Assembly: GCF_008386575.1 (NCBI RefSeq)
Contig: NZ_VUOA01000017.1
Coordinates: 1-64,000, forward strand
Length of the DNA: 64,000 nt
Reading direction: 5' to 3'
From: Salinarimonas soli
Lineage (GTDB): Bacteria; Pseudomonadota; Alphaproteobacteria; Rhizobiales; Beijerinckiaceae
Positions 28,901-37,920 of this stretch are shown here, piece after piece (within the stretch, counting starts at the first letter, position 1; each line of letters starts with the position of its first letter). A model generated the notes under the pieces. The model was not told where the DNA came from and did not search any database. It saw only the letters and a program-made list of their open reading frames with translations. A program made the position numbers and the translations under genes.

Positions 28901-29986
28901 ATGAGCGATCAGACCTCCAACCCCCACCGCAAGGCCGCGCACCGCGCCAAGGGAACGCCGCCCCGCCCGCTCGCCGCCGACGCCCTCGCCTCCGCGGTGC
29001 AGGCCGCCGAGACGACGAAGGCCGCGAAGGCGATGCCCCCGGCCCCGCGCCCCGTGGCCGATGCGGAGGCGAAGCCCGTGCCTGAGACGGCGCCCCTCAT
29101 GCCGGCTCCGGCCCGCCCGGCGCCGCTCCGCCCGTCCGAGCCGGCGCCGCGAGCCGGCCTCGTCCACGCGATCCGCGAGCACGGCCCCCTGGCGGCGGCG
29201 ATCGCCATGGCCCTCGGGCTCGGCTGGGTGAGCGGGCTTGCGACCGCGATCCACGCCACACCTGGGGAGGTGCCCCCGGCTCCCGCCGCCCTCGTGATGG
29301 ATCTGGGCGTCTCGGCGCCCCTCGCGATCCGGGGCTCCGGGGCCGAGACGCAGCGCCTGTCCGGCGACATGCGCACCCTCGCCGGGGCCGTGGCCGACCT
29401 GCGGGCCGGTCTCGACGGCGCGCGCCAGGATCAGGCGGCCCGTCTCGCCCGCCTAGAGGCCGCCGAGGCCGAAGCCTCCGCGCGCCTCGCCGGCCTGGCC
29501 GAGCGCGTCGGCGCCATGAAGGACGGGGAGCCGCAGCTCGCCGCAATCCTGGAGCGGCTGGAGCGCATGGAGCAGGCGGCCCTGACCCGCGCGGCAGCCG
29601 CCGAGCCCGCGAGCCCTCAAGTGGTGGCGGTCGCGACCCCCGCCCCGACGCCCGCGCCCGTTCCCGCGCCTGTCACCACGGGAAGCCTGCCCGAGCCCGC
29701 CGCCCCCGTCGCGGCACCCGAGCCGCGCCCCACGGAGCGCGCCGCCCTCGAGCGGGCGCCGGAGAAGGCGGCCGAGAAGGCGCCCGAGCGCACCGAGATC
29801 GTCGCCGGCTGGTTCCTGCGCGGCGTCCACCGCGGGATCGCCCTCCTGGAGGGCCGCCGGGGCCTCGTCGAGGTCCGCGCCGGCGAGGTCGTGCCGGGGC
29901 TCGGCCGGGTCGAGGCCATCGAGCGGCGCGGGCGCGACTGGGTGGTCGTGACGGCCCGGGGGATCGTCACGACTGAGACTTGGTAG
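28901..29986 (+). CDS. Membrane-anchored Ala/Pro-rich coiled-coil protein, function unknown
   Basis: 361 residues, not recognised. Order: a basic, Ala/Pro-rich cytoplasmic N-terminus (about 85 residues), one transmembrane helix (LAAAIAMALGLGWVSGLATAI), a predicted coiled coil (about residues 135-215, with ARLARLEAAEAEASARLAGLAERVG), a low-complexity Ala-Pro-Glu linker, and a compact C-terminal segment VAGWFLRGVHRGIALLEGRRGLVEVRAGEVVPGLGRVEAIERRGRDWVVVT. That last piece resembles the small beta domains that follow membrane anchors in several alphaproteobacterial envelope proteins. GAAGG lies upstream of the ATG at 28901. A role in the envelope is inference only. Confidence 0.65.
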   Translation: MSDQTSNPHRKAAHRAKGTPPRPLAADALASAVQAAETTKAAKAMPPAPRPVADAEAKPVPETAPLMPAPARPAPLRPSEPAPRAGLVHAIREHGPLAAAIAMALGLGWVSGLATAIHATPGEVPPAPAALVMDLGVSAPLAIRGSGAETQRLSGDMRTLAGAVADLRAGLDGARQDQAARLARLEAAEAEASARLAGLAERVGAMKDGEPQLAAILERLERMEQAALTRAAAAEPASPQVVAVATPAPTPAPVPAPVTTGSLPEPAAPVAAPEPRPTERAALERAPEKAAEKAPERTEIVAGWFLRGVHRGIALLEGRRGLVEVRAGEVVPGLGRVEAIERRGRDWVVVTARGIVTTETW

Positions 29987-30030
29987 CCGGGGGAAACCCT
30001 GAGAGGCGCGCGCGGAAGGACTGGCTTCCG

Positions 30031-30186
30031 TCCCCCTCACGCTGAGGTGCCCGCCGTAGGTGGGCTTCGAAGCACGCACCACCTCGCCATAGCCGTCCAG
30101 AGGCCGCCGGGAGCGGCCTTCGAGGCCTATGTCGTGGGCACCTCGGAGCCTGCCCCCGCGAAGGCGGGGGACGAGGGGAGGGTGAG
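30031..30186. repeat. Dispersed intergenic palindromic repeat (copy 1)
   Basis: Non-coding stretch with ccctcacgctgaggtgcccgcc, then gcttcgaagcacgcac, and later gggcacctcggagcctgcccccgcgaaggcggggg. It resembles the ctgaggtgc...cttcgaagcacgc elements scattered in intergenic regions of Hyphomicrobiales genomes. Related copies in this window are at about 50248-50370 and 53292-53390. It separates the coiled-coil gene from the kinase gene. Confidence 0.7.
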
Positions 30187-30214
30187 AGTTAAGTGCTCCT
30201 TGTGAGTCAGTCTC

Positions 30215-31216
30215 TCAGGCGAGGAGGCCGGCTTCGATCGCCCTGTCGCGCAGGGACACCTGCGGCCGCGCGCCGATATGCGAGATCACCTCGGCGGCCG
30301 CGAGCCCGCCGAGCCGGGCGCAGGAGCTATGGTCGAGGTCGCGCACGAGGCCCGCCAGGAACCCCGCCGCGAAGAGGTCCCCCGCCCCCGTGGTGTCGAC
30401 CACCGTCTCCACGGGGAAGGCGTCCACCGCGAGGGTCTCGCCCCGGCTCACCACGAGGGCGCCCTTCTCCGAGCGGGTCACAACGCCGAGCACCCCCTCC
30501 TCGCGCAGGGCCGCGAGCGCCGCGTCCTCGTCGGCGGTGCCGTAGAGGCTGCGCAGCTCGTGAATGTTGGCGAAGAGGATGTCGAGGCTGCCGTTGCGCA
30601 TGAGCTCCAGGAACTCGTCGCGGTAACGGTCGACGCAGAACGCGTCGGACAGGGTCAGCGCCACGAGGTTGCCCGCCCCGTGGGCGATCTCCACGGCCCG
30701 GCGGAACGCCTCCTTGGCGGCCGGCGGATCCCACAGGTAGCCCTCCAGATAGACGACCCGCGAGGCCCTGACCTGCTCCGGGTCCACGTCCGCGGAGGAG
30801 AGACCCTGGCAGGCTCCCAGATAGGTGTTCATGGTCCGCTCGCCGTCGGGCGTGACGAGGATGAAGCTGCGGGCGGTCGCCGGGCCGTCCTGCGCCACGG
30901 GGGTCTCGAACGCCACACCCGTGGCCCGCAGGTCGTGGGCGAAGATGTCGCCCACGGCGTCGTTGCGGATCTTGCCCACGAAGCCCGCGCGTACGCCGAG
31001 CGAGGCGATCCCCACCGCCGTATTGGCGGCCGAGCCGCCTGAGATGATCGTGGCGGGGCCCATGGCCTCGTAGAGCGCCCCCGCCCGCGCCTCGTCGATG
31101 AGGGCCATCGAGCCCTTGGCCAGGCCGTGCCCCACGAGGAACGCGTCGTCGGCGGGCGCGAGGACGTCGACGATGGCGTTGCCGAGGCACAGGACGTCGA
31201 GGGCGTGTTGGGGCAT
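30215..31216 (-). CDS. PfkB-family (adenosine/ribokinase-like) sugar kinase
   Basis: A 333-residue ribokinase-fold kinase. The N-terminal PfkB box LCLGNAIVDVLAPAD, the substrate region ISGGSAANTAVGIASLGVRAGFVGKIRNDAVG and the C-terminal signature VVDTTGAGDLFAAGFLAGL, with the catalytic Asp in GAGD, are all present. Overall it is closest in wording to adenosine kinase-like proteins common in alphaproteobacteria, which may phosphorylate adenosine or another nucleoside or sugar. Start ATG at 31216 (MPQHALDVLCLGN). Confidence 0.88.
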   Translation of the reverse strand: MPQHALDVLCLGNAIVDVLAPADDAFLVGHGLAKGSMALIDEARAGALYEAMGPATIISGGSAANTAVGIASLGVRAGFVGKIRNDAVGDIFAHDLRATGVAFETPVAQDGPATARSFILVTPDGERTMNTYLGACQGLSSADVDPEQVRASRVVYLEGYLWDPPAAKEAFRRAVEIAHGAGNLVALTLSDAFCVDRYRDEFLELMRNGSLDILFANIHELRSLYGTADEDAALAALREEGVLGVVTRSEKGALVVSRGETLAVDAFPVETVVDTTGAGDLFAAGFLAGLVRDLDHSSCARLGGLAAAEVISHIGARPQVSLRDRAIEAGLLA

Positions 31217-31353
31217 GGGACACCGGGTTGGCTGGGATGCCGGGCCTTTCGCACCCCGCGTGCCGGGGGTCAAGGCGCGGCGGCGCGCTCGCCCGCCTCG
31301 CGCGAATGGGGCGAGTGCCGCGCCCCGCCCCGTTCGCGCCGACCCGTCGCGGC

Positions 31354-32607
31354 TCAGTTGGTGAGCCGGGCTCCCATTTCGCTCAACGGCAGCGGCTCCT
31401 TGGTGGGGTTCGCGGCCGTGTCGGCCCGCGTCGTGCTGTTGCCCGAGAACGAGATCATGCTCGCGACGAGCGGCATGAAGGTCCCGGTCGAGCCGAAACC
31501 GCCGGTGCCGGTCACGGCGACCGTCTGTGTCGGCGTGTAGATCGCGCCCTTCACGGTCATCGACGCATTGCCGTTGAGCTTGTTCGTGGCGCCTGCATTT
31601 GAGGCCGGGTTCTGGATGATGAGCATGTTGCGGTAGTCGCCCGAGGCCGGCGCCTCCAGCTTCACCGTGCCGCCGCCATTGATGTCGAAGGAAGCGCCCG
31701 TGTCCGTGAGGTAGAAGGTGACGCCCTCGCCCGTGACGTTGGCTTGGCTCGCGATCGAGAGCGTGCCGCCCTTGATCACGTAGGTGCCGGCGCGCAGGGT
31801 GACGGTGCCCTTCAGGTCGATCCCGCCGCAATAGGTGCCGGGGTCGAGCGTCTTGTTCTGGTTGGGCTGCACCGAGACGTTCGTGGTCTGGTTCGTGCAC
31901 ACGCCGATGCTCGGTGCGGCGAGGTTCTTGAACGGATCCTTCTGGCGGAAGCACCCGCCCTTCGGCCCGCCCGCGGTCGGGGACGTGACCGTGAAGTTGG
32001 AGCCGCTCACCCCGCCAACCGCGCAGAAGCTCCAGGCCTTGGCGACGGCGGATCCCTGTGAGGAGACCGCGCTGCCACTCGTGGAATTCGCATGGATCGC
32101 GCAGCCGTCGGCCACGAAGGTGGTGTTGCCGGCAAACGAGATCGCGTCGCGGGCGGTGGGGTGCAGGGCGAGCACGCAGACCGGCCGGCCGGTGGTGATC
32201 TGCACCGCCGAGGTGCTCACCCGGGCCTGCATGTAGTCCATGCCCATGAGCCCCATCACGGCGGGCTTCACGGGGCTCGTCGTGGTGATCGTCACCTTCG
32301 CGCCGTCCACCGCGACCGCGAGCGTCGGCTTGGCCGGATCGGGGGTCGGCGCGCCGGGCGTCGGGGGAGGGGGCGGCGGGAAGAAGGACGACGCCACGGC
32401 GATCCGCTGCGTGTCCGAGGTGTCGGGGGCGAGCGACGCCGCGATGGCGGCCCGGTCGGCGAGGGCCTGGAGCCGTGCCTGCTCAGACGAGAGGCGGCTA
32501 TAGTCGAGAGCGGCGCCGACCATGCCAGCCATCGGTATCAGGGCGAGGGCGAAGACGACGGCCACATTGCCATCGTCCTCACGGACGAACCTCAAGGGCG
32601 AAATCAT
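31354..32607 (-). CDS. TadE/TadG-like pilus-associated protein, orphan
   Basis: A 417-residue protein with a TadE/TadG-type N-terminus: after a short cytoplasmic part (MISPLRFVREDDGNVAVVFALALIPMAGMVGAALDYSRLSSEQ) a single membrane helix is followed by QARLQALADRAAIAASL, the usual Flp-associated pattern. A Pro-rich linker (PPPPPPTPGAPTPDP) follows, then a long extracytoplasmic beta-rich domain (NTTFVADGCAIHANSTSG, GTVTLRAGTYVIKGGTLSIAS, GASFDINGGGTVKLEAP). No other tad or cpa gene is visible, so it is separated from any pilus locus. It may be a surface protein using the same anchor. Confidence 0.75.
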   Translation of the reverse strand: MISPLRFVREDDGNVAVVFALALIPMAGMVGAALDYSRLSSEQARLQALADRAAIAASLAPDTSDTQRIAVASSFFPPPPPPTPGAPTPDPAKPTLAVAVDGAKVTITTTSPVKPAVMGLMGMDYMQARVSTSAVQITTGRPVCVLALHPTARDAISFAGNTTFVADGCAIHANSTSGSAVSSQGSAVAKAWSFCAVGGVSGSNFTVTSPTAGGPKGGCFRQKDPFKNLAAPSIGVCTNQTTNVSVQPNQNKTLDPGTYCGGIDLKGTVTLRAGTYVIKGGTLSIASQANVTGEGVTFYLTDTGASFDINGGGTVKLEAPASGDYRNMLIIQNPASNAGATNKLNGNASMTVKGAIYTPTQTVAVTGTGGFGSTGTFMPLVASMISFSGNSTTRADTAANPTKEPLPLSEMGARLTN

Positions 32608-32925
32608 TTGCGCACCTCCGCAATCCGCACTGATTGCGAGAGCACACTGCATCGGTGTTCACGGCCTGGCAAAGCTTCGTCGAAGAACTGCTTAAGCGCC
32701 CGTGAACCATCGGATCGCGATTAGAGTCGAGCTTGATCGGAGTTGACGTCACGTCAACCGGCTCGCCGAGCGAAAGATGTTGGATGGCTTGGCGTTATGC
32801 AACGAACGACGTATTTCGAACCTTCATTTGCTTAAATTTAGGTTCGATTGACCCTCGAAACCACAGGGCGCACCTCTCGCCTCCGACACCTCTTCCGGCG
32901 GGCGTCCGGGATGATATGAGAGGTC
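32608..32925. other. Intergenic region, lower GC, with palindrome
   Basis: A 318-base gap between the Tad-like gene (leftward) and aroE (rightward), visibly less GC-rich than its surroundings (for example tttgcttaaatttaggttcg near 32828). It holds the strong palindrome at 32742-32758. No coding frame with family resemblance was seen. Confidence 0.5.
32742..32758. promoter_or_regulatory. Perfect 17-base palindrome, putative operator
   Basis: GTTGACGT-C-ACGTCAAC is a perfect inverted repeat of 8-base arms around one centre base. It lies in the divergent gap between the Tad-like gene (135 bases upstream) and aroE (168 bases upstream). Size and symmetry suit a dimeric helix-turn-helix regulator; the regulator is unknown. 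Confidence 0.6.
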
Positions 32926-33762
32926 ATGCGCAAGGCTTTCGTCGTCGGCCATCCGATCCGTCATTCCCGCTCGCCCCTCATTCACGGCCACTGGCTGCGG
33001 GAGCACGGGATCGCGGGGTCCTACGAACGCATCGACGTGGCGCCCGCCGATTTCGCCGCCTTCCTGCGAGGCTTCCCCGGCGAGGGCTTCGTCGGCGGCA
33101 ACGTCACGATCCCCCACAAGGAGGCGGCGTTCCAGGCCGTGGACCACGCGACTGAGCGGGCACGCCGCCTCGGCGCCGTGAACACGCTCTGGACGGCGGA
33201 CGGGCGCCTTCACGGCGACAACACGGACGGGCTCGGCTTCGTGGGAAGCCTCGACGAGGCGGCGGGCGGTTCTTGGGAGGCCGCGACCCGCACCGCCCTC
33301 GTGCTGGGGGCCGGCGGCGCGGCGCGCGCGGTCGCGGCAGGGCTCGTCGGCCGGGGGGTGCCCCGCATCCTCGTCGCCAACCGGAGCCCCGAGCGCGCCG
33401 CCGACGTGGCGGCGCTCGCGCCCGGTCGCCTGGAGGTGATCCCCTGGGAGGATCGCGAGGCGGCGCTCCGCGACGTCGACCTCCTCGTCAACACCACCTC
33501 GCTCGGCATGGCGGGCCAGCCCTCCCTTGATCTCGCCCTCGACGGGCTGCCTGTCAGCGCCATGGTGGCCGACATCGTCTACGTGCCCCTGGAGACCCCG
33601 CTTCTCGCCGCCGCGCGCCGCCGGGGGCTCAGGGCCGTCGATGGCTTGGGCATGCTCCTCCATCAGGCGGTGCCGGGCTTCGAGCGCTGGTTCGGGGTGA
33701 GGCCCGTGGTGACGCGGGCCCTGCGGGATCTGATCGTCGCCGACATCGAGGGCCGCTCGTGA
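32926..33762 (+). CDS. aroE: Shikimate dehydrogenase
   Basis: A 278-residue NADP-dependent enzyme of the shikimate pathway. [12 protein letters not shown] binds shikimate, and [13 protein letters not shown] carries the catalytic lysine. NTLW and [10 protein letters not shown] (catalytic Asp) follow, then the nucleotide loop [13 protein letters not shown] and [11 protein letters not shown] at 32926. It begins the aroE-coaE-dnaQ run, overlapping coaE by 4 bases (GTGA). Confidence 0.95.
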   Translation: MRKAFVVGHPIRHSRSPLIHGHWLREHGIAGSYERIDVAPADFAAFLRGFPGEGFVGGNVTIPHKEAAFQAVDHATERARRLGAVNTLWTADGRLHGDNTDGLGFVGSLDEAAGGSWEAATRTALVLGAGGAARAVAAGLVGRGVPRILVANRSPERAADVAALAPGRLEVIPWEDREAALRDVDLLVNTTSLGMAGQPSLDLALDGLPVSAMVADIVYVPLETPLLAAARRRGLRAVDGLGMLLHQAVPGFERWFGVRPVVTRALRDLIVADIEGRS

Positions 33763-34370
33763 CCCTCAGGCTCGGCCTCACGGGCTCCATCGGCATGGGC
33801 AAGTCGAGCACGGCGGGCCTGTTCGCGGGACTCGGCGTCCCGGTCCACGACGCGGACGCCGCCGTGCATGCGCTCTACCGGGGCGAGGCGGCTCCCCTCG
33901 TCGAGGCCGCCTTCCCGGGCACCGTGCGGGACGGCGCCGTCGACCGGCGGGCGCTCGGCGCGCGGGTGCTCGGCGACGAGGCGGCGATCCGGCGGCTCGA
34001 GGCCATCGTCCATCCCCTGGTGCGCGCCGCCGAGGCCGCCTTCCTGGCCCGCGCCGCAGCCGCTCGCGCGCCGCTCGCCGTGCTCGACGTGCCGCTTCTC
34101 CTCGAGACCGGGGGCGAGAGGCGCTGCGACGCCGTCGTGGTGGTGACGGCGGATGCCGCGATCCAGCGCGCGCGGGTCCTGGCACGCCCCGGCATGAGCG
34201 AGGAGGCGTTCGCCGCGATCCTGGGCCGCCAGATGCCCGACGCCGAGAAGCGGAAAAAAGCCCATTTCCTTGTGGACACGGGACGCGGCCTTCCGGCGGC
34301 CTTGGTCCAGGTCCGTGATATCCTGCGTGCGCTCGCCGGCCGGAGCGGGCGCACGGCGCCGAACCCCTGA
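33759..34370 (+). CDS. coaE: Dephospho-CoA kinase
   Basis: A 203-residue P-loop kinase catalysing the last step of CoA synthesis. P-loop [31 protein letters not shown], then [22 protein letters not shown] (substrate and lid region) and [22 protein letters not shown], all typical. GTG start overlapping the aroE stop. With coaA in the same window, two CoA-pathway enzymes flank the origin side. Confidence 0.94.
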   Translation: MTLRLGLTGSIGMGKSSTAGLFAGLGVPVHDADAAVHALYRGEAAPLVEAAFPGTVRDGAVDRRALGARVLGDEAAIRRLEAIVHPLVRAAEAAFLARAAAARAPLAVLDVPLLLETGGERRCDAVVVVTADAAIQRARVLARPGMSEEAFAAILGRQMPDAEKRKKAHFLVDTGRGLPAALVQVRDILRALAGRSGRTAPNP

Positions 34371-34378
34371 GAGAGATC

Positions 34379-35098
34379 ATGCTGAGAGAGATCGTCCTCG
34401 ACACCGAGACCACCGGCACGGACGCCGCCGGGGGCGATCGCGTCATCGAGATCGGCTGCGTCGAGCTCCTGCGCCACATCCCGACGGGGCGCACCTACCA
34501 CGTCTACATCAACCCGCAGCGGCCGGTCTCGGAGGGGGCGTTCCGCGTCCACGGGCTGTCCGACGCCTTCCTGGCCGACAAGCCCCTCTTCGCCGCGGTC
34601 GCGGAGGAGTTCGCCGCCTTCATCGAGGGCGCGCGGCTCGTGATCCACAACGCCGCCTTCGACGTGGGCTTCCTCAACGCCGAGTTCGCCCGCCTCGGAC
34701 GGCCGCCGATCGCCCCCGATCTCGTGGTCGACACCCTGACCATGGCCCGGCGCAAGCATCCGGGCGCCTCCAACAGCCTCGACGCGCTCTGCAACCGCTA
34801 CGGCATCGACAATTCCCGCCGCACCAAGCACGGCGCCCTGCTCGACTCGGAGATCCTCGCCGAGGTCTATATCGAGCTCCTCGGCGGCAAGCAGGCCGAT
34901 CTCGGCCTCGTCCTGTCGACGCCGGCCGCCGCGGAGCGGATGGATGCCTCGGGCGCGCCCGTGCGGGCCCTGCCCCGCGGCGAGCGCCCGGCCGCCTCGC
35001 GCCTCACCGACGCGGAGCGCGAGGCGCATCTCGCCTTCGTGGCGAAGCTCGGCGACAAGGCCCTGTGGCGCGACTATCTCGGCGAGCCCACCCCTTGA
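34379..35098 (+). CDS. dnaQ: DNA polymerase III epsilon subunit (proofreading exonuclease)
   Basis: A 239-residue DEDDh 3'-5' exonuclease: LDTETTG (ExoI, DxE), VIHNAAFDVGFLNAEF (ExoII) and HGALLDSEILAEVY (ExoIII, with His and Asp). Its C-terminus, after residue about 185, would bind the polymerase subunit; a clamp-binding peptide before it is plausible. ATG at 34379, 8 bases after the coaE stop. Ends at a strong hairpin shared with secB. Confidence 0.94.
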   Translation: MLREIVLDTETTGTDAAGGDRVIEIGCVELLRHIPTGRTYHVYINPQRPVSEGAFRVHGLSDAFLADKPLFAAVAEEFAAFIEGARLVIHNAAFDVGFLNAEFARLGRPPIAPDLVVDTLTMARRKHPGASNSLDALCNRYGIDNSRRTKHGALLDSEILAEVYIELLGGKQADLGLVLSTPAAAERMDASGAPVRALPRGERPAASRLTDAEREAHLAFVAKLGDKALWRDYLGEPTP

Positions 35099-35106
35099 GA
35101 CGAGAA

Positions 35107-35135
35107 CCGGCCCGCCCTCGGGGAGGGCGGGCCGG
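35107..35135. terminator. Bidirectional hairpin terminator between dnaQ and secB
   Basis: A perfect 13-base-pair stem, CCGGCCCGCCCTC / GAGGGCGGGCCGG, with a 3-base GGG loop (or 12 bp with 5) fills the 66-base gap between the convergent dnaQ and secB. There is no clear T-run on either side, so termination strength is inferred from the stem only. Confidence 0.7.
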
Positions 35136-35164
35136 CTGATGGGCTCGAACGCTCGGGCGTCCGG

Positions 35165-35656
35165 TCAGGCGGGCATCTGGCCCGGCTCCATGCCGCCGCC
35201 GCCCTGGGCGGTGCGCTGCTGGTAGAGCGCCACGAAGTCGATCGGGTCGATGTAGAGGGGCGGGAAGCCGCCGTTGCGCACCGCGTCGGCCACCATCTGG
35301 CGGGCGAAGGGGAAGAGCAGGCGCGGGCACTCGATCATCACGACCGGGTGGAGCTGCTCCCCGGGGATGTTGCGCACCCGGAACACGCCCGAATAGGTGA
35401 GGTCGAAGGCGAACAGCACCTCGGTGCCGATCTTCGCGTCGCCCTGGAGCTTCAGGTCGACCTCGTAATCCTCGGTCGCGAGCTGCTTGGCGTTGACGTT
35501 CACCTCGATCGAGATCTGCGGGCCCTGCTGTTGCGGGGTCAGCGAGCGGGGCGCGTTGGGGTTCTCGAAGGAGAAGTCCTTCGTGTACTGGGCGAGCGCG
35601 TTGAGCGAGGGGCGGTTGTCCTCTTGCGCGCCGTTCGGTGCCGTAGGTTCGGCCAT
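35165..35656 (-). CDS. secB: Protein-export chaperone SecB
   Basis: A 163-residue tetrameric chaperone that keeps preproteins export-competent for SecA. Family segments: [93 protein letters not shown]. The C-terminal tail is acidic-poor, as in other alphaproteobacteria. Divergent from the Tim44-like gene across a 372-base gap. Confidence 0.95.
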   Translation of the reverse strand: MAEPTAPNGAQEDNRPSLNALAQYTKDFSFENPNAPRSLTPQQQGPQISIEVNVNAKQLATEDYEVDLKLQGDAKIGTEVLFAFDLTYSGVFRVRNIPGEQLHPVVMIECPRLLFPFARQMVADAVRNGGFPPLYIDPIDFVALYQQRTAQGGGGMEPGQMPA

Positions 35657-36028
35657 GACCTGTGGGTCCTCGAAATAGGGGTGTCGTACGTGGCGCTTCC
35701 CCGGGGCGCGCGGGGGGACCGCGCCGCGTCAGTTGAAAGCCGCTTGGCGCTAGCACTATTCCGGGGCTGGAATCAAGGTTGCGAAGCTTGAGCGTTTCGC
35801 GGAACCCTCCCCGGGGCCGATCGGCGGCGGGCCTGCCGTCCCAGGCTCGGGCGCGCTTGCCGCCGCCGCGTCAGCGATGCTAGGACCACGGGGGCTTCAC
35901 GCGGCCGCCTGGTCGCCCCATATGCCCTTGCACTAGCCGTCCCGCAGGGCGCGCGGCCCGAGAACGGGCGGCGATCGTCCGGCAGATTGGAATCGCGTGC
36001 CCCGGCACGGGAGACGACCGGATCGACG
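35657..36028. other. Divergent intergenic region secB / Tim44-like
   Basis: 372 bases without a recognisable gene. It must hold the promoters of both flanking genes. The secB-proximal part has a G/C-rich stretch and several short partial repeats (ggcggc, ccgggg), but I see no specific operator or hairpin that I can support. fxsA, often found here in Rhizobium, is absent. Confidence 0.5.
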
Positions 36029-36751
36029 ATGCAGGATTCCTTCGACGTCACGACCATCATCTTTCTCGCGCTCGCGGTCTTCGTGATCTGGCGGCTGCGC
36101 TCGGTCCTGGGCCAGAAGACGGGGCACGAGCAGAACCCCGCCGACGCGTTCCGGCGCGAGCCCCCGCCCCCTCGCGGCGGGCCCATGCGCCCGGCCGAGG
36201 CCGACAACGTGGTGCGCCTGCCCGGCGCCCAGGGGAACCGGGCCACGATCTCCGAGGCGTCCCCGGATCGCTGGAAGGGCATCGCGGCCGCGGGCTCGCC
36301 CGTGGCGGCGGGGCTCGACGAGATCGTCCGCCAGGAGCCCTCCTTCGACGCCCGCACCTTCGTCAGCGGCGCCAAGATGGCCTACGAGATGATCGTCACG
36401 GCCTTCGCCAGCGGCGACCGCAAGACCCTCCAGGGCCTTCTGTCGAAGGAGGTGTACGAGGGCTTCGAGCAGGCCATCGCCGAGCGCGAGCGCCGCGGCG
36501 AGCGGGCCGAGACCACCTTCGTCTCCATCGACCGCGCCGAGATCGTCGGGGTCGACGTGCGCAACCGCGTCGCCCAGGTGACCGTGCGCTTCGCCTCCCA
36601 GCTCATCAGCGCCACCCGCGACGCCGCAGGCAAGGTGGTGGACGGCAGCCCGGAGACGGTGGCCGACGTCACGGACGTCTGGACCTTCGCCCGGACCCTG
36701 GGCTCGCGCGATCCGAACTGGCCGCTCGTGGCCACCGAAGCGGGTCAATGA
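36029..36751 (+). CDS. Tim44-like domain protein
   Basis: A 240-residue membrane-associated protein of the Tim44/TimA group. One N-terminal membrane helix (IIFLALAVFVIWRLRSVLG) is followed by a basic-Pro linker (RREPPPPRGGPMRP), then a Tim44-like NTF2-fold domain (about residues 95-230: SFDARTFVSGAKMAYEMIVTAFASGDRKTLQGLLSKEVYEGFEQAI, and VRNRVAQVTVRFASQLISATRDAAGKVVDGSPETVADVTDVWTFAR). The bacterial forms are related to the mitochondrial import protein and are found beside secB in this group; the precise role is unproven. Start at 36029 chosen to put the helix at the N-terminus. Confidence 0.85.
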   Translation: MQDSFDVTTIIFLALAVFVIWRLRSVLGQKTGHEQNPADAFRREPPPPRGGPMRPAEADNVVRLPGAQGNRATISEASPDRWKGIAAAGSPVAAGLDEIVRQEPSFDARTFVSGAKMAYEMIVTAFASGDRKTLQGLLSKEVYEGFEQAIAERERRGERAETTFVSIDRAEIVGVDVRNRVAQVTVRFASQLISATRDAAGKVVDGSPETVADVTDVWTFARTLGSRDPNWPLVATEAGQ

Positions 36752-37920
36752 GCCGGCGGCGGCCGGGAGGACTCATCCTTGCCGCCTGTCTCGCCAGCCT
36801 CTCGCTCCCTCCCATGACCCCGGCCGACGCCACGGCGAGCGATGCCCGCCTCCAGCCCGTCGCCTTCGGCGAGCTCGAGGGCTGGGCGGGCGACGACCAC
36901 GGCGCGGCCCTGCGCGCTTTCCGCCGCACCTGCGAGGCGGTGCTGGCGGACCTCCCGCCCCTGCGGCCCGCGAGCGCCGCCCACGACCTGCGCCCCGCCT
37001 GCGAGGCGGGCCTGCGCGTGCCCGACGGGGAGGCCCGCGCCTTCTTCGAGCGCTGGTTCAGCCCCGCACGCGTGGTGCCGGCCAGCGGAGCGGGTTTCCT
37101 CACGGGCTATTTCGAGCCCGAATACGAGGGCGCTCTGGAGCCCGGCGCCGGCTTCGCGACGCCTCTTCTCGCCAGGCCCGACGACCTCGTCACGATCCCG
37201 CAGGGCGAGACCGCCCCGGGCCTGCCGCCAGGGCTCCAGGCGGCCCGGCGCGGGATTGACGGGGTTCTGGAGCCCTATCCCGACCGCGCCGCCATCGAGA
37301 ACGGTGCCCTGGGCGCGCTCGCCCGGCCGATCGTCTGGATGCGCCACCCTTCCGAGGCCTTCATCATCCATGTCCAGGGCTCGGCCCGGGTGCGCCTGCC
37401 CGACGGCGGCGTGGTGCGGGTCGCCTATGCGGGGCGCAACGGCCATCCCTTCACGGCGATCGGGCGCATCCTCGTGGAGCGGGGCGAGATCCCCCTCCCC
37501 GAGATGAACCTGGAACGGCTCGTGGGCTGGCTCAAGGATCATCCGGACGCCGCCCGCGACCTCATGCGGCAGAACCGCTCCTACATCTTCTTTCGCCGCG
37601 CCGACGAGCTCGACCCCGCCGACGGGCCCATCGGCGGCGCCGGGGTGCCCCTCACCCCCGGGCGCAGCCTCGCCGTCGACCGAACCCTCTGGAGCTACGG
37701 CCTGCCCGTCTGGCTCACCGGGGAGCTGCCCCGCCCCGAGGGCGCGCCCGAGCCGCTGGCCCGCCTCATGATCGCGCAGGATACGGGCTCGGCGATTGTG
37801 GGCCCCGCGCGAGGCGACTTCTTCTGGGGCTCGGGCGCGGAGGCTGGCACCCGCGCAGGGCTCACCCGCCAGCGCATCGGCTTCACGGTTCTCCTTCCCC
37901 GCCCGGCGCCTGCCCCATGA
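36748..37920 (+). CDS. mltA: Membrane-bound lytic transglycosylase A (MltA)
   Basis: A 390-residue exported transglycosylase that cleaves peptidoglycan to 1,6-anhydro products. A signal peptide (RRRPGGLILAACLASLSLPPMTPADA) has no clean lipobox. The MltA barrel shows FLTGYFEPEYEGALEPG, IVWMRHPSEAFIIHVQGSARVRLPDGG, YAGRNGHPF, and the 3D-domain LMIAQDTGSAIVGPARGDFFWGSG (double-psi barrel with catalytic Asp residues). Overlaps the Tim44-like gene and the Smr gene by 4 bases each, so one operon. Confidence 0.92.
   Translation: MSRRRPGGLILAACLASLSLPPMTPADATASDARLQPVAFGELEGWAGDDHGAALRAFRRTCEAVLADLPPLRPASAAHDLRPACEAGLRVPDGEARAFFERWFSPARVVPASGAGFLTGYFEPEYEGALEPGAGFATPLLARPDDLVTIPQGETAPGLPPGLQAARRGIDGVLEPYPDRAAIENGALGALARPIVWMRHPSEAFIIHVQGSARVRLPDGGVVRVAYAGRNGHPFTAIGRILVERGEIPLPEMNLERLVGWLKDHPDAARDLMRQNRSYIFFRRADELDPADGPIGGAGVPLTPGRSLAVDRTLWSYGLPVWLTGELPRPEGAPEPLARLMIAQDTGSAIVGPARGDFFWGSGAEAGTRAGLTRQRIGFTVLLPRPAPAP

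Noticed and set aside
30001-30214. A CRISPR array or IS remnant in the repeat stretch
   Set aside because: The repeats are not evenly spaced and no transposase or cas genes are near; it fits an intergenic palindromic repeat.
35657-36028. An fxsA gene or small RNA between secB and the Tim44-like gene
   Set aside because: fxsA occurs here in some relatives, but no matching frame or RNA structure was seen.
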